Positions 1-6,605 are shown, numbered from the stretch's first letter. The stretch is DNA of 8,060 nucleotides from Bacteroidota bacterium (GCA_021824855.1 JAKAJX010000184.1:1-8060), one strand, 5' to 3'. Program-made: numbers and translations. Notes: generated by a model not told the origin, from the letters alone.

Positions 1-417
1 GCCTGCTTTTACAATGCTTTCAACACTTTCTATTATTTCTTCTCCACCTTCCAATTTTATAGCATGTGCACCGGTTTCTTTCATAATTCTTATCGCACTG
101 GCTAATGCAATACTACTGTTAGATTGATAAGAACCAAATGGCATATCTACTACAACCAATGCCCTGCTAACACCACGAACCACCGATTGACCGTGATATA
201 TCATTTGATCCAGCGTAATGGGTAAAGTGGTTTCGTGCCCTGCCATAACATTACTGGCACTATCTCCAACAAGAATTACATCAATACCTGCGGCATCCAC
301 CATTTTTGCAAACGAGAAATCGTATGCGGTTAGCATAGCAATTTTTTCGTTCCTTGCTTTCATCTTAAGTAACGTATTAGTTGTAACTTTTTTTAAAGTG
401 CTTTGAGCTGAAGACAT
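1..417 (-). CDS. panB: 3-methyl-2-oxobutanoate hydroxymethyltransferase (ketopantoate synthase), C-terminal half missing
   Basis: The minus-strand frame opens at the ATG at 415-417 and runs without a stop off the left edge, giving 139 of roughly 270 expected residues. It encodes PanB, which transfers a hydroxymethyl group from 5,10-methylene-THF to 2-oxoisovalerate to make ketopantoate, the first committed step of pantothenate synthesis in the cytoplasm. Family landmarks are in order: TAYDFSFAKMVDAAG (30-44), ILVGDS (48-53) with the metal-binding Asp52 and Ser53, GHETTLPIT (60-68), VVDMPFGSY (89-97) with a second metal ligand Asp91, and IKLEGG (120-125) with Lys121 and Glu123. All ligands visible in this half are present. 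The start is chosen because the protein begins at normal family length before the TAYD motif; the leader next to it is A-rich with no clear Shine-Dalgarno site. It lies 145 bp downstream of panC on the same strand. Confidence 0.96.
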   Translation of the reverse strand, partial: MSSAQSTLKKVTTNTLLKMKARNEKIAMLTAYDFSFAKMVDAAGIDVILVGDSASNVMAGHETTLPITLDQMIYHGQSVVRGVSRALVVVDMPFGSYQSNSSIALASAIRIMKETGAHAIKLEGGEEIIESVESIVKAG

Positions 418-437
418 AATGCAGCATTTTTTTTATT

Positions 438-467
438 AGCACATCTCTGCATTAGAATAAAATGTAC
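438..467 (-). repeat. 30-bp direct repeat, copy 1, in the panC-panB spacer
   Basis: This 30-bp unit matches the copy at 500-529 at 29 of 30 positions; the only difference is A at 451 versus G at 513. Its ends, GCACAT and ATGTAC on the plus strand, form an imperfect inverted pair, so minus-strand RNA could fold as GUACAU against AUGUGC (six pairs with one G-U) around a 17-nt loop. The copy ends 20 bp before the panB start codon and would lie in its untranslated leader. The function is not known to me. Confidence 0.85.
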
Positions 468-481
468 ACACAGATTTTTAG

Positions 482-492
482 GTAACTGTTAC
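482..492. repeat. 11-bp palindrome between the two direct repeats
   Basis: The sequence GTAACTGTTAC is a perfect odd palindrome (GTAAC, one centre base, GTTAC). It lies 14 bp from repeat copy 1 and 7 bp from copy 2. It could be an operator half-site pair for a dimeric regulator, but a palindrome this short can also arise by chance in AT-rich DNA. Confidence 0.4.
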
Positions 493-499
493 AAGTAAA

Positions 500-529
500 A
501 GCACATCTCTGCGTTAGAATAAAATGTAC
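500..529 (-). repeat. 30-bp direct repeat, copy 2, in the panC-panB spacer
   Basis: This is the second copy of the 30-bp unit, in the same orientation and 62 bp from the first. The unit boundaries are sharp: identity is lost just outside both ends, which argues for a discrete element rather than an ordinary tandem duplication of the whole 62-bp interval. Its right end overlaps a short odd palindrome, CCCAATGGG (529-537), close to the predicted start of transcription for panB. Confidence 0.85.
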
Positions 530-540
530 CCAATGGGCTG

Positions 541-548
541 CAAATATA
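541..548 (-). promoter_or_regulatory. Candidate -7 box for panB
   Basis: Read on the minus strand this is TATATTTG, an exact match to the Bacteroidota primary-sigma -7 consensus TAnnTTTG. It lies 14 bp past the panC stop. Transcription would begin near 534 and give a panB leader of about 115 nt holding both 30-nt repeats. I see no good TTTG-like -33 box at the right distance, so panB may instead depend on read-through from panC. Confidence 0.4.
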
Positions 549-562
549 AATTTCCTTTTGAA

Positions 563-1414
563 TTATTTTGTCATAATTATGTTATCTATTAATCGAATGC
601 CGTTTAAAAAAGCTGCAGCCAGAATTACTACCGATTTTTCCCCGTCCCATTCCTCTACTAATTCAAGCGTATTTGCATCGGCTACGGCAACATAATCTAC
701 TTTTTCAAAGCCGCTATTGTACAATATTGAAACGGCTTTCTCAATTATAGGAGCTGTTTTTCCTTTTTGTAGGTGCAGGTTAATGTATTGAAGCGATTGG
801 TAAATGGTAATAGCGTTTAATATATCTTGCGAAGATAATCGCATATTTCTGCTACTTTTTGCTAAACCCGAGCTTTCTCTAATAGTAGGTGCTATAACAA
901 GTTGTACAGTGCTAATTGTTGTATTGCTTTTGAGTAAATGTTGTATTACCATGCATTGCTGATAATCTTTAGCTCCCATAATTAAGTAGTTAGGCATCAC
1001 AAAATGAAGTAGCCTATCAACAACTTGGCAAACTCCTTGAAAATGCCCCGGGCGATATTTTCCTTCCAAAATTTCTTCTAAATAGCCTAATTGGTAATTA
1101 GTTTTTTGCGTATATCCTTCGGGATAAATTTCTTGAACGGCGGGCAAAAAAACAATATCGCAATGTGCTAACTCAAGTAAGCTTATATCTTTATCGGTGG
1201 TAATGGGATATTTTTCATAATCTTTTTGATCGTTAAATTGTGTAGGATTCACGAAAATGCTGCACACCGTAATATCAGAAATTTTTTTACTTTTTTTAAT
1301 TAAAGAAATATGCCCTTCGTGCAGTGCTCCCATGGTTGGTACAAAACCAATTTTCTTTTCTTTAAATTGAACAAGAACTTCTTTTAATTCCGTTGCTGTT
1401 GTAATAATTAACAT
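563..1414 (-). CDS. panC: Pantoate--beta-alanine ligase (pantothenate synthetase)
   Basis: PanC uses ATP to activate pantoate as pantoyl-adenylate and joins it to beta-alanine to form pantothenate. The 283 residues match the usual family length of about 280, so the gene is complete. Nucleotidyltransferase landmarks are clear: GFVPTMGALHEGH (23-35) with the HxGH signature at 32-35, IFVNPTQF (53-60), the pantoate-binding segment GKYRPGHFQGV (118-128), GAKDYQQ (147-153), and the KMSKS-equivalent GLAKSSRN (183-190). The usual READGLAMSSRN stretch reads RESSGLAKSSRN here, so the Asp before Gly is Ser182 and the Met is Lys186; I take these as lineage variation because the S-S-R-N core is intact. 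The start at 1414 places the first strand directly before the PTMGALHEGH motif at the expected distance. panB follows on the same strand, and coaBC diverges from the upstream side, so one region serves the same pathway in both directions. Confidence 0.97.
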   Translation of the reverse strand: MLIITTATELKEVLVQFKEKKIGFVPTMGALHEGHISLIKKSKKISDITVCSIFVNPTQFNDQKDYEKYPITTDKDISLLELAHCDIVFLPAVQEIYPEGYTQKTNYQLGYLEEILEGKYRPGHFQGVCQVVDRLLHFVMPNYLIMGAKDYQQCMVIQHLLKSNTTISTVQLVIAPTIRESSGLAKSSRNMRLSSQDILNAITIYQSLQYINLHLQKGKTAPIIEKAVSILYNSGFEKVDYVAVADANTLELVEEWDGEKSVVILAAAFLNGIRLIDNIIMTK

Positions 1415-1448
1415 ATCAGTTAATTCATTTTAATAAAATAGAAGGTAG

Positions 1449-1456
1449 CAAATATC
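1449..1456 (-). promoter_or_regulatory. Candidate -7 box for panC
   Basis: On the minus strand this reads GATATTTG, seven of eight positions of TAnnTTTG. It would start transcription about 28 nt upstream of the panC ATG, a normal leader length. A TTG trinucleotide lies 15 bp upstream of the box, closer than usual for a -33 element, so the assignment is tentative. Confidence 0.3.
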
Positions 1457-1503
1457 AATTATTTTCAATTACAATATTCTGCTAACAATTAAAGAAACAA
1501 TTT

Positions 1504-1511
1504 TACTTTTG
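1504..1511 (+). promoter_or_regulatory. Candidate -7 box for coaBC
   Basis: TACTTTTG matches TAnnTTTG exactly and ends 7 bp before the first coaBC ATG at 1519. With usual spacing the transcript would start at or within a few bases of the start codon, so the mRNA would be leaderless or nearly so. No clear TTTG -33 box is visible upstream, which lowers confidence. Confidence 0.35.
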
Positions 1512-1518
1512 AAGAGTT

Positions 1519-2709
1519 ATGATGCAAGGAAAAAAAATATTAATTGGTATAACGGGCAGCATTGCTGCATATAAATCAATTATTTTAATACGCCTATTAA
1601 TAAAAGCCGGAGCAGAAGTAAAAGTAATTATAACCGATTCGGCTAAAAATTTTGTATCGCCTTTGGTGTTATCAACCCTATCAAAAAATAAGGTATTAAG
1701 TACATTATTTGAAGATGATGAATGGAGTAATCACGTAGCTTTAGGCCGATGGGCTGATGTATTTTTAATTGCACCACTTACTTGTAACTCATTAGCCAAA
1801 ATGGCAACAGCACAATGCGATAATTTATTATTGGCAACTTATCTATCGGCAACTTGTAAAGTAGTGGTAGTACCGGCAATGGATGAAGATATGTGGCAAC
1901 ATGCAGCTACTAAAAGAAATTTATCTCTTTTGCAAAAAGATGGTGTTTTGGTTATTGATGTTGATAATGGTGAATTAGCAAGTGGTTTGTATGGTAATGG
2001 AAGAATGGCAGAGCCCGAAGCCATTTTTAATTTTATAGAAGAAAACTTTTGTAGAGAAAATATATTGGCAGGGAAGAAGGTTTTGGTAACTGCGGGTCCA
2101 ACATACGAAGCAATTGATCCGGTTAGGTTTATAGGAAATTATTCTTCGGGTAAAATGGGTTTTGCTATTGCTAATGCCTTTTATGAAAAAGGAGCCGATG
2201 TAACGTTAGTAACAGGCCCAACAAGCGAGCAAACTTATTATAAAGGAATTAAAATTATTTCTGTTATTAGCAGCGATGACATGTTTGATGCCTGTATTAA
2301 ACATGCTGCTGCCGATATTATAATAATGAGTGCTGCCGTTGCTGATTTTAAACCAATAGAAAAAGCATCGGAAAAAATTAAAAAAGGTTCCAATAGTTTT
2401 AGCATAGAACTTACGGCTACTAAAGATATTTTATATTATTTTGGTGTTCATAAAACCGTCAATCAATTTATTGCCGGATTTGCTTTAGAAACTAATAATG
2501 AAAAAGAAAATGCTTTAAAAAAGTTGGTAAATAAAAAAGTTGATTGTATTATTTTAAATTCCTTAAATAATCCTCAATCAGGTTTTGGTTACAATACAAA
2601 TACGATTACCATTTTAGACAACAACTCCGAACTGGTTTTTCCTACAAAAGCAAAAAAAGAAGTGGCCGCCGATATTGTACATTATATTATTCAAAAAGTA
2701 ATAGTGTAA
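1519..2709 (+). CDS. coaBC: Bifunctional phosphopantothenoylcysteine decarboxylase / phosphopantothenate--cysteine ligase
   Basis: CoaBC performs two steps of coenzyme A synthesis: CTP-dependent joining of cysteine to 4'-phosphopantothenate (CoaB) and FMN-dependent decarboxylation to 4'-phosphopantetheine (CoaC). The 396 residues are full length. The CoaC flavoprotein domain covers about 1-178: ITGSIAAYK (11-19), the catalytic His72 in SNHVALGRWAD, the PxMNxxMW-type motif as PAMDEDMW (119-126), and the substrate-clamp segment ASGLYGNGRMAEP (154-166). The CoaB domain begins near 185: TAGPTYEAIDPVRFIGNYSSGKMG (191-214), SAAVADFKP (271-279), the KIKK lysines (286-289), then GFALET and NSLNNPQSGFG. 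Two residues studied in E. coli Dfp differ: the motif Asn is Asp122 and the clamp Cys is Ser155; I recall similar variants in Bacteroidota but cannot verify this here. The frame opens with two adjacent ATGs; the first is used. It is divergent from panC. Confidence 0.96.
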   Translation: MMQGKKILIGITGSIAAYKSIILIRLLIKAGAEVKVIITDSAKNFVSPLVLSTLSKNKVLSTLFEDDEWSNHVALGRWADVFLIAPLTCNSLAKMATAQCDNLLLATYLSATCKVVVVPAMDEDMWQHAATKRNLSLLQKDGVLVIDVDNGELASGLYGNGRMAEPEAIFNFIEENFCRENILAGKKVLVTAGPTYEAIDPVRFIGNYSSGKMGFAIANAFYEKGADVTLVTGPTSEQTYYKGIKIISVISSDDMFDACIKHAAADIIIMSAAVADFKPIEKASEKIKKGSNSFSIELTATKDILYYFGVHKTVNQFIAGFALETNNEKENALKKLVNKKVDCIILNSLNNPQSGFGYNTNTITILDNNSELVFPTKAKKEVAADIVHYIIQKVIV

Positions 2710-2766
2710 TTATACACTTCATTTATCAGCAAACAATTTTGTATTAACAGCAATATAGATTAGTGA

Positions 2767-2794
2767 AGCAATTTTTTGTTTCGGAAGAATTGCT
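2767..2794 (+). terminator. Possible hairpin terminator downstream of coaBC
   Basis: AGCAATTTTTT (2767-2777) and GGAAGAATTGCT can pair as an 11-bp stem with two G-U pairs around a 6-nt loop (2778-2783). It begins 57 bp after the coaBC stop. The bases after it (attatgtttata) are only moderately T-rich, so this may be a weak terminator or simply a stem-loop in the spacer. The rest of the 252-bp gap before the receptor gene shows no convincing gene or clear promoter box. Confidence 0.4.
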
Positions 2795-2961
2795 ATTATG
2801 TTTATAAGTTGTAAAGAAAAATACGAAATAGGCATTTGCTTTCTTCAGTTTTTAGCTTACGGACAAGCAACTTCAACCAATAATTTCTTTTTTGTTAATT
2901 AACTATTATTTATCATTGGCGTTTATTTTATATAACAACATACAAACCAAAACATCGAATT

Positions 2962-5900
2962 ATGAAGAAACTTTTCTTTCTTAAGTTTTTATTATTTGGA
3001 TTGGTATTATTGGTTTTACAACAAGCACAAGGACAGGTGACAACTGCTACTCTTGGTGGAACAGTAAAATCGAAAGACAATAAACCCCTATCTGGAGCTA
3101 TTGTTAAAATAGTATTTGCCGATGCCGGTATTAGTAAAACCGCATTAACCAAAGCAGATGGTAGTTTTTTTATACCCAATTTAAGAGTAGGCGGTCCCTA
3201 CACAGTAACAGCAAGTTTTGCCGGATATTCTCCCAAAACAGAATCTGATATATTTCTAGATCTTGGGCAAAATACCGATGTTACTGTAGTTATGGAAAAT
3301 ACCATAACAGAACTAAATGAAGTGGTGGTAACTTCCAAATCAAAAATATTCGATAACCAAAGAACCGGAGCTTCTATTAATATCAGTTCCCGCCAAATCA
3401 GGCAATTACCCACTATTACAAGATCTGCCGATGATTTTACAAGACTTACCCCATCGGCATCGCCAACCTATAATGGAATGTCTTTTGCCGGAAGAAATGG
3501 CCAATACAATAACTTTTCTTTAGATGGTGCTGTATTTAATAATCCTTTTGGCTTAGATGCACCTACACCCGGTGGGCAAACAAGTGCACAACCCATTTCA
3601 TTAGATGCAATTGATCAAATACAAGTGAATATTGCACCTTACGATGTTACTCAAGCCGGATTTACAGGTGCCGGTGTAAATACTGTTACCAAAAGTGGTA
3701 CAAATAATTTTTATGGAACCGTATATAGCTTTTACCGCAATCAAGCAATGACGGGGCATAAAGTTGATGGCAGCAATTTTACAGTACCTTCTCTTTCTCA
3801 ATATCAAGGAGGATTTTCTTTAGGTGGTGCCATTACTAAAAACAAATTATTTTATTTTGTAAATTTTGAAACCGAGCAACGCGAAGATGAAGCTAGTGCT
3901 TATGTGGCTCAAAATGCCTCTAATGTTGGCGGATTAACTACTTCACGCGTATTGCAAAAAGATTTAGATTCTGTAAGTAATATTTTATACAGAAGGTTTG
4001 GATATGTTACCGGTCCTTATCAAGGATTTACATTAAAAACTACCAATTATAAATGGTTAGCAAAAATTGATTGGGTAATTAACGATAAACATTCTTTATC
4101 ATTTACCTATAATGGCTTAGATGCAACACAAGAAAAGCCTGCACATCCCAATGCTATTAATAGAAGAGGCCCCGATGCTGTTACACTTCAGTTTAAAAAT
4201 TCGGGCTATCAAATGGTTAATAAATTAAACTCATTTGGATTAGAGTTGAAATCTAATTTTAATAGTACTTATGCCAATAAATTTAGAGCAGTATATACCT
4301 TGTTTAGAGATAATAGAAATCCTTTTTCTACCCCATTTCCTGCTTTAAATATTACCAAATATGGTGTGCCATATATTGTTGCAGGGCATGAGCCTTTTTC
4401 TATCAATAACGTATTAAACCAAGATGCTTTGCAGTTAACCGATAATTTTAATATTATTCTTGAAAAACATACTATCACTGCAGGTGCCTCTTATGAGCAA
4501 TTTAAATTTGCTAATTCATTTAATATTGTAGGTTATGGACCTGCTCTTTTTGGTGGAATTGATATAAACGATTTTATTAGCAAAGCTCCTGTAGGCGGCA
4601 ATTTAATTTTTGGTGCATATCCTATTGATGCCGATGCGGCTTATGCAAGAAATAGATATGCGGCTAATCAATGGTCTTGGTATTATTTAACGGTAGGGCA
4701 ATTATCTGCTTATTTACAAGATGAATGGAAAGCAGGCAAAAATTTTAAATTAACCTATGGTATTAGAATAGATAAGCCACTTTATTTTCCTTCAAAAGCA
4801 AGTTACAGAAGTCCTAATATGAATGCTGATGGTACTTTTGCCGGATCTTACACCACCGGTACACCAACAGTTGCTAATAGAGATAATTTAAAACTTTTCG
4901 ATCCTTCAGGAAATCCTGTTTCAAATGGTCCCGGTCAGCAAATTGATAATTCAAGAATGCCAAATGGAGCTGCATTGATTTCTCCAAGAGTTGGATTTAA
5001 CTGGGATGCCAATGGAAATAAAACCCTGCAAGTAAGAGGCGGAACAGGCTTATTTACCGGAAGATTTCCTTTTGTATGGTTAGGTAATGCAATTGGTAAT
5101 CCTTTTTCGGGGTATTACGATGTTACAGCTCAAAACTTTAAATGGCCTCAAATATGGAGAACTAATGTTGGCGTAGATTATAAATTGAAAACAGGAACTG
5201 TTGTAACAGTAGATGTAGCATATACAAAAGATATTAATGCTATGATGGTTCGCGACTATGGATTAGGTACACCTACCGGTCATTTAAATTCAGGTACTGC
5301 CGATACCAGAAGTGTGTACACTACTACCGATAAAGGAGCAACAGGCACTTATGTTTTTACAAATACTAATGTAGGAAGCTCTTTTAACTTTACTGTACAA
5401 GCACAGCAAAACTTTAAAAATGGATTTTATTTAACCGGTTCTTATAATTATCTCGTTGCTAAAGATGCAAGTTCTATTTCTGCAGAAATATCAGGAGATG
5501 CTTTTGATAGAAATCCTGTTTTAGGAAATGCCAATGTTGCTGTTAGCTCTCCTTCTTTATATGGAAATACTCATCGGTTTGTAGTTGCCGGTATTAAAAA
5601 GTTTGAATATGGTGCCGATAAACAATATGGAACTACTATTTCATTTTTTGCAAATTGGACAAGCGGCAACAGATTTTCTTATGTTTATGGCGGTGATGTA
5701 AATAATGATGGTTCTGCTTTTAATGATTTAATGTACATACCTACCGCAACCGAAGTTGGTAAAATGAACTTTACAACCTTAGTGGATGCTTTTGGAAATA
5801 CTCAAAATGCGGCTGCACAAGCAACAGCATTCGAAAATTTTATTCAACAAGATAAATATTTACGTGCTCATCGTGGACAATATTCTGGAAAATATGCCGG

Positions 5901-6210
5901 AGTTACTCCTTGGTTTAGCCAGTTAGATATGCGTGTGCTACAAGATTTTTATTTAAGAGCGAAGGGTAAAACTCATACCGTTCAGTTAAGTTTGGATATT
6001 ATTAATTTAGGAAACTTATTAAATAGCCATTGGGGAATAAGGCAATATGCTAGTACAACGGGTTATTATCAGCCTATTTCGTACTTAGGAACCGATGTTA
6101 ATGGTAAAGCTATGTATCAGTTCGATCCTTCTCAAAAAAGTACTTTTACTACCAGTCCTGATTTGCCTTCTCGTTGGCAAATGCAGTTTGGCGTACGATA
6201 CATTTTTTAG
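2962..6210 (+). CDS. TonB-dependent, Oar-like outer-membrane receptor with carboxypeptidase-regulatory-like domain
   Basis: The 1082-residue protein begins with a signal peptide (Lys2-Lys3, a hydrophobic run at about 4-20, likely cleavage near QAQG-Q at 24). Residues 27-112 form a carboxypeptidase-regulatory-like beta-sandwich (LGGTVKSKDNKPLSGAIV, then ADGSFFIPNL and YTVTASFAGY). The linker LNEVVVTSK (118-126) leads to a plug domain at about 130-245, with GMSFAGRNGQYNNFSLDGA (172-190), APYDV (225-229) and NTVTKSGTNNFYGTVY (240-255), the last typical of Oar-type receptors. The rest is an outer-membrane barrel that ends in QFGVRYIF with a terminal Phe, the usual beta-barrel assembly signal. Such proteins sit in the outer membrane and are energised by TonB; the substrate cannot be read from sequence. 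No SusD-like lipoprotein follows and a strong terminator closes the gene, so it is probably monocistronic and not a SusC glycan receptor. The start is fixed by the signal peptide; an A-rich leader precedes it. Confidence 0.93.
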   Translation: MKKLFFLKFLLFGLVLLVLQQAQGQVTTATLGGTVKSKDNKPLSGAIVKIVFADAGISKTALTKADGSFFIPNLRVGGPYTVTASFAGYSPKTESDIFLDLGQNTDVTVVMENTITELNEVVVTSKSKIFDNQRTGASINISSRQIRQLPTITRSADDFTRLTPSASPTYNGMSFAGRNGQYNNFSLDGAVFNNPFGLDAPTPGGQTSAQPISLDAIDQIQVNIAPYDVTQAGFTGAGVNTVTKSGTNNFYGTVYSFYRNQAMTGHKVDGSNFTVPSLSQYQGGFSLGGAITKNKLFYFVNFETEQREDEASAYVAQNASNVGGLTTSRVLQKDLDSVSNILYRRFGYVTGPYQGFTLKTTNYKWLAKIDWVINDKHSLSFTYNGLDATQEKPAHPNAINRRGPDAVTLQFKNSGYQMVNKLNSFGLELKSNFNSTYANKFRAVYTLFRDNRNPFSTPFPALNITKYGVPYIVAGHEPFSINNVLNQDALQLTDNFNIILEKHTITAGASYEQFKFANSFNIVGYGPALFGGIDINDFISKAPVGGNLIFGAYPIDADAAYARNRYAANQWSWYYLTVGQLSAYLQDEWKAGKNFKLTYGIRIDKPLYFPSKASYRSPNMNADGTFAGSYTTGTPTVANRDNLKLFDPSGNPVSNGPGQQIDNSRMPNGAALISPRVGFNWDANGNKTLQVRGGTGLFTGRFPFVWLGNAIGNPFSGYYDVTAQNFKWPQIWRTNVGVDYKLKTGTVVTVDVAYTKDINAMMVRDYGLGTPTGHLNSGTADTRSVYTTTDKGATGTYVFTNTNVGSSFNFTVQAQQNFKNGFYLTGSYNYLVAKDASSISAEISGDAFDRNPVLGNANVAVSSPSLYGNTHRFVVAGIKKFEYGADKQYGTTISFFANWTSGNRFSYVYGGDVNNDGSAFNDLMYIPTATEVGKMNFTTLVDAFGNTQNAAAQATAFENFIQQDKYLRAHRGQYSGKYAGVTPWFSQLDMRVLQDFYLRAKGKTHTVQLSLDIINLGNLLNSHWGIRQYASTTGYYQPISYLGTDVNGKAMYQFDPSQKSTFTTSPDLPSRWQMQFGVRYIF

Positions 6211-6229
6211 CAGAATTTATACTGTTAGC

Positions 6230-6269
6230 TAATAAAAAAGGATAATCATTTGGTTATCCTTTTTTATTA
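6230..6269. terminator. Strong intrinsic terminator after the receptor gene
   Basis: A 16-bp perfect stem (6230-6245 pairing with 6254-6269) encloses an 8-nt loop. The core GGATAA/TTATCC is flanked by A6 on the left and T6 on the right, so it can act as an intrinsic terminator on either strand. It starts 19 bp after the receptor stop codon and isolates that gene from the transcription unit downstream. Confidence 0.88.
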
Positions 6270-6429
6270 AGTAAAGTTTTTCCATAAAAATAAAAATATT
6301 CCATTCTGTGGAAAATTTTCAATAGTCTATATCAATTTTAATATTGATTTTCAATTAGTTATTATTCTGGCACTATTTTTCATCTTATTATATCAGATAA
6401 GCAATTATAAAATCTTAAAACCAAAAACC
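6270..6429. other. AT-rich spacer with several short inverted and direct repeats
   Basis: No gene was found here. The stretch holds TTCCA-5nt-TGGAA (6299-6313), the palindrome GAAAATTTTC (6311-6320), ATCAAT-6nt-ATTGAT (6331-6348), and a direct repeat ATTTTCAAT at 6315-6323 and 6347-6355, spaced 32 bp (about three helical turns). It is the upstream region of the small open frame at 6430. The best -7-like match is TATTTTTC (6374-6381), seven of eight positions, with no -33 box at the right distance. Much of this could be chance in such AT-rich DNA. Confidence 0.4.
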
Positions 6430-6522
6430 ATGAAAAGCCAAATTAACATCGACCAAAAAATTACTAATATCCTTTCAGTTCTTTTTGTAACTATTATAAT
6501 TGCATCTGCAGTTGTTTTTTAA
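6430..6522 (+). CDS. Putative small single-span membrane peptide, 30 residues
   Basis: The open frame starts at ATG 6430 after an A-rich leader (cttaaaaccaaaaacc), the style of leader common in Bacteroidota, and encodes 30 residues. The first 13 residues (MKSQINIDQKITN) are polar, and the rest (ILSVLFVTIIIASAVVF) is one uninterrupted hydrophobic segment long enough to cross a membrane, with no charged tail. I do not recognise a family. The case for a real gene is context: it lies alone on the plus strand between the receptor terminator (6230-6269) and a second plus-strand terminator (6578-6605) that serves no other gene. Its size and shape resemble small membrane proteins or type I toxin-like peptides, but that is inference only. 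The alternatives are a small RNA with a fortuitous frame, or chance. Confidence 0.5.
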   Translation: MKSQINIDQKITNILSVLFVTIIIASAVVF

Positions 6523-6577
6523 AAAAGTATTTCATTTTTTTTCATAGCGTGATTTTAATTTTATAGTTTTTAGGGTG

Positions 6578-6605
6578 AAGCCTTTGTTTTCAAAGGCTTT
6601 TTTTA
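6578..6605 (+). terminator. Intrinsic terminator of the small transcription unit
   Basis: AAGCCTTTG (6578-6586), a TTTT loop and CAAAGGCTT (6591-6599) make a perfect 9-bp stem followed at once by a T-run (to 6605). The T-tract lies only on the plus-strand 3' side; read on the minus strand the stem is followed by cttcaccc. It therefore ends plus-strand transcription and lies 55 bp beyond the small open frame, while the convergent nucleosidase gene ends at 6623. Confidence 0.87.

Noticed and set aside
218..406. Plus-strand open frame of 62 codons opposite panB
   Set aside because: It lies wholly antisense to a well-matched panB frame with all motifs intact and has no similarity of its own that I recognise.
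438..529. Treating the two 30-bp repeats as a minimal CRISPR array
   Set aside because: There are only two units with a single 32-bp gap, no cas genes, and the repeats sit in the leader between two pathway genes; a spacer-like interval containing a palindrome is not enough.
1839..2024. Minus-strand open frame inside coaBC
   Set aside because: It is antisense to the conserved CoaC domain and reads as a composition-driven shadow.
2798..2902. 34-codon open frame in the coaBC-receptor spacer
   Set aside because: It starts 3 bp after the hairpin at 2767-2794, has an unremarkable mixed composition, and has neither its own terminator nor a convincing promoter.
2928..4478. Several minus-strand open frames (2928-3179, 3198-3413, 3601-3807, 4269-4478) opposite the receptor gene
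   Set aside because: The plus-strand receptor frame is continuous with clear signal peptide and domains; the antisense frames show no recognisable domains.
2962..6210. Interpreting the receptor as part of a polysaccharide utilization locus
   Set aside because: There is no SusD-like gene, glycoside hydrolase or dedicated sensor nearby, and the plug motifs are Oar-type.
6368..6382. TGGCAC resembling a sigma-54 -24 element upstream of the small open frame
   Set aside because: At the required spacing the -12 dinucleotide is CA instead of GC, so half the recognition site is missing.
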